From NCBI GenBank assembly GCA_012965625.1, contig DTSC01000407.1, forward strand, positions 1-7,149: DNA of 7,149 nt, read 5' to 3'. Under the pieces are notes generated by a model. It was not told the origin of the DNA and did not search any database. It was given only the letters and a program-made list of their open reading frames with translations. The position numbers and the translations under genes are program-made. This document shows positions 5,251 to 7,149 of the stretch, in pieces; the first letter of the stretch is position 1; the number at the start of each line of letters is the position of its first letter. This stretch comes from Flavobacteriales bacterium (GTDB lineage Bacteria; Bacteroidota; Bacteroidia; NORP154).

Positions 5251-7149
5251 TACCGCTTTTTCAAGAGCTTACGTAATTCTTCCAATTCTTTTTTCAGCTC
5301 TTTAAAGTTTTCCTCTTGAGTTTTAATAAGCTCCTGCTGTTCTTTTATTGCATTAATAAGCATATAGGTCATAGCAGAATTATCTACACCTAAATAGTCT
5401 TTATCATCTTTTTCATAATTATGAACCATGTAAGGCGATATTTCTTGTAGTTCTTGTGCAATTACGCCGACATATCTAGGCCCTTTATCAAACCCAGATA
5501 ATTCATTATAATTAAAATATACAGGGTGAATTTTAAGTAACTTCTCTAGGCCATCATTATAATCTGTAATATTTTCTTTAAATCTTCTATCTGATGAGGT
5601 AGACCATGATCCTCCTCCAGGTTTTCCTGCAGTACCATTCACTTCAAAAGTGTAAGCTGCAATAATTCCATTAATACCCAAATCTCCATTATCATCAATA
5701 TACATTCTTACATAAGGTATGCCTGCGTTATAAGTTTGAAGCATAAATCTACCAGTATTATCAGCATTTCCTCTCACCATAGATATATCACCTAAGTAAT
5801 TCTCAACACCTGCATTGTCTTCTATTAAAAAAGCCTGAGCTGGTCCATAACCTGTAGTCATATTTCCCGTTGATGTATGTTTTAACTGCAAGATACCACC
5901 AAGCCCAGATGTATAGGGGCCGATTCGATCAAATAAAACAATTCCTTGTGATTGATTATCTCCTACGACATGCAACTGTTTTGCTGGAGTTATCGTTCCT
6001 ATTCCGACATTTCCTGTAGGATCTATACGCATTTTCTCAGTAGGTGTTCGGTCAGTAGTACCACTTGCACCCGGTGTGGCTGTATAAATTAGTACTGATG
6101 AGCCTTCATTACCCGTGGATATTCCTGATCCAAGTACCAAATTGCCACCTGCTTCATCCGTACTACCAGACCCAGCACCACCACCTGTTAAATAAATACC
6201 CCAACCCGAACCGGTAATTATGTTTCTCTCCATACCAATTACCAAATTGTAAAGCCCAAGTGATGGCGTTGTTGCTCCTGCTCCGGCTGCGTTAATGCCT
6301 ATTCTGTATGCAGGATTAGTTTTTCCCAATCCGATTCTGCCTTGACTATTAATACTCAGATAGTTAGTTCTTCCGCTAATGGCATCATTCACACGGCTAA
6401 AGTGAATACCGCCGGCATTTGTTCGCATAGAAAAGTTTTTCTGGTTTGCAGGTTCATTTTCATCCCGAAGAATAAACTCTGTTGTGCCCGTCCCTGATAC
6501 ATGTAATTCAACAGCAGGCGTTGAAGTTCCAATACCTACATTTCCTGAAACCCCGGAATACATATTATTGCCAGAAATGGTCCAATCTCCATCTGATGGT
6601 GGCTGCTGCCAGGTAGCATTACCAACAGCATCGGATGTAAGCACTTTGCCTGCACCCTCTGTACCATCTACAATTTGCAAACCCGCAGAACTAGTGGCTA
6701 TATTTACCTCACTACCAGTTGCCGTATTTCGAAACCTTCCTGCAGCCAAGCCGTTAGAGACCCCATAAATACCAATGTTATCACTTGTAGAATTACCAAG
6801 AGAAACACCAAGGACTCCAACCTCTTGTCCACCACTCAGGTCAATTCCAGTGCCATCAAAATCAATTACTCCCTGTGAGATACCTAAATATGCATTGGTT
6901 GTAAAAGAACCTTGTGCCTTTAGCGCATGAGAGCCGTCCTGTCTATATTCCCCATTGTAAAAATAAACCAGCGATTGTCCGTTTGCTCCACCGTCAACGT
7001 GTAATTTTTGTGTAGGACTAGTGGTTCCAATGCCAACATTGCCCGTCACAGCACTATACATGTTAGTCCCAGAAATGGTCCAGTCACCATCGCTGCTTAT
7101 CAATGATAAATCTACCCAGTCTGTACCAGTACCTGTGGTTGAAAGCACC
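5247..7149 (-). CDS. Repeat-containing tail-fibre-like protein with C-terminal Peptidase S74 chaperone domain (N-terminus beyond the right edge)
   Basis: The minus-strand frame is open from the right edge to a TAA at 5249-5247; 633 codons are visible and the first one (GTG at 7148) is an internal Val, not a start. Most of the protein is Gly/Thr/Asn-rich beta structure with repeated GDWTISG.NMYS...GNVGIGT..P...LHV units (residues 20-51 and 186-217) and a related NVGIGTITPAKQLHV unit (380-394). The C-terminus is a Peptidase S74 intramolecular chaperone: SSDRRFKENI from residue 518, with Ser519 and Lys524 spaced as in the catalytic Ser/Lys dyad of phage endosialidases, then YVGVIAQEL (559-567). 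A Glu/Lys/Leu coiled coil (about 598-631) closes the protein. In phage fibres this domain drives trimerisation and then cuts itself off. In Bacteroidota such proteins are thought to be surface or secreted structural proteins; the role here is unknown. No type IX secretion C-terminal domain is visible. Confidence 0.88.
   Translation of the reverse strand, partial: VLSTTGTGTDWVDLSLISSDGDWTISGTNMYSAVTGNVGIGTTSPTQKLHVDGGANGQSLVYFYNGEYRQDGSHALKAQGSFTTNAYLGISQGVIDFDGTGIDLSGGQEVGVLGVSLGNSTSDNIGIYGVSNGLAAGRFRNTATGSEVNIATSSAGLQIVDGTEGAGKVLTSDAVGNATWQQPPSDGDWTISGNNMYSGVSGNVGIGTSTPAVELHVSGTGTTEFILRDENEPANQKNFSMRTNAGGIHFSRVNDAISGRTNYLSINSQGRIGLGKTNPAYRIGINAAGAGATTPSLGLYNLVIGMERNIITGSGWGIYLTGGGAGSGSTDEAGGNLVLGSGISTGNEGSSVLIYTATPGASGTTDRTPTEKMRIDPTGNVGIGTITPAKQLHVVGDNQSQGIVLFDRIGPYTSGLGGILQLKHTSTGNMTTGYGPAQAFLIEDNAGVENYLGDISMVRGNADNTGRFMLQTYNAGIPYVRMYIDDNGDLGINGIIAAYTFEVNGTAGKPGGGSWSTSSDRRFKENITDYNDGLEKLLKIHPVYFNYNELSGFDKGPRYVGVIAQELQEISPYMVHNYEKDDKDYLGVDNSAMTYMLINAIKEQQELIKTQEENFKELKKELEELRKLLKKRY
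6498..6593 (-). repeat. NVGIG repeat unit, copy 2, in the S74 protein
   Basis: This encodes residues 186-217 of the visible protein, GDWTISGNNMYSGVSGNVGI and onward to LHV. By direct comparison 24 of 32 residues are identical to the copy at 6996-7091. Both follow a 'GKVL(T/S)...W' segment, suggesting that a larger module of about 165 residues was duplicated. Confidence 0.75.
6996..7091 (-). repeat. NVGIG repeat unit, copy 1, in the S74 protein
   Basis: This encodes residues 20-51 of the visible protein, GDWTISGTNMYSAVTGNVGI and onward to LHV. It is the partner of the copy at 6498-6593. A shorter relative (NVGIGTITPAKQLHV) is at 5967-6011. More copies may lie beyond the right edge. Confidence 0.75.

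Noticed and set aside
6484..6768. Plus-strand ORF within the S74 gene
   Set aside because: It is the antisense of the repeat region. Its Pro/Ser/Thr-rich product reflects the Gly/Asn/Thr codons of the real gene.
6675..6878. Plus-strand ORF within the S74 gene
   Set aside because: Shadow frame opposite a strongly supported coding region, with no recognisable motif.

Overview
The window looks like part of a chromosome of a Bacteroidota bacterium (Flavobacteriia/Cytophagia-like). The DNA is AT-rich, most starts lack a strong Shine-Dalgarno sequence, and a TAnnTTTG-type -7 box lies before the first + strand gene. The protein set also fits: secreted beta-helix protein, 'NVGIGTxxP...LHV' repeat protein with a C-terminal Peptidase S74 chaperone, GT2 plus DUF2304, and a TPR/GT-C membrane protein. 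The phylum call is inference; there is no rRNA or marker gene here.

Layout. (1) 1-223, minus: the N-terminus of a secreted right-handed beta-helix protein that runs off the left edge. (2) 224-408: a divergent intergenic region with a possible + strand promoter. (3) 409-2758, plus: a tightly packed run of a truncated GT2 glycosyltransferase, a complete GT2, a DUF2304 membrane protein and a sulfotransferase. (4) 2764-4800, minus: a 678-residue polytopic membrane protein with a C-terminal TPR array, resembling TMTC-type GT-C mannosyltransferases. (5) 4801-4914: AT-rich spacer. (6) about 4915-5250, plus: a C-terminal remnant of a flippase-like (LPG_synthase_TM/UPF0104) membrane protein. (7) 5247-7149, minus: the C-terminal 633 residues of a large repeat-containing protein ending in a Peptidase S74 domain and coiled coil; its N-terminus is beyond the right edge.

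Together the central genes suggest envelope or exported-glycan chemistry: a polyprenyl-phosphate-type GT2 with its DUF2304 partner, a PAPS-dependent sulfotransferase, and a putative lipid-linked-sugar-dependent GT-C enzyme. The most notable structural point is that this block lies between two broken genes on the same strand, an N-terminal half of a GT2 at the left and a C-terminal third of a flippase-like protein at the right. That is what would be left if a cassette had replaced the middle of an older glycan or lipid locus. No tRNA, CRISPR array, insertion sequence or clear intrinsic terminator was seen.
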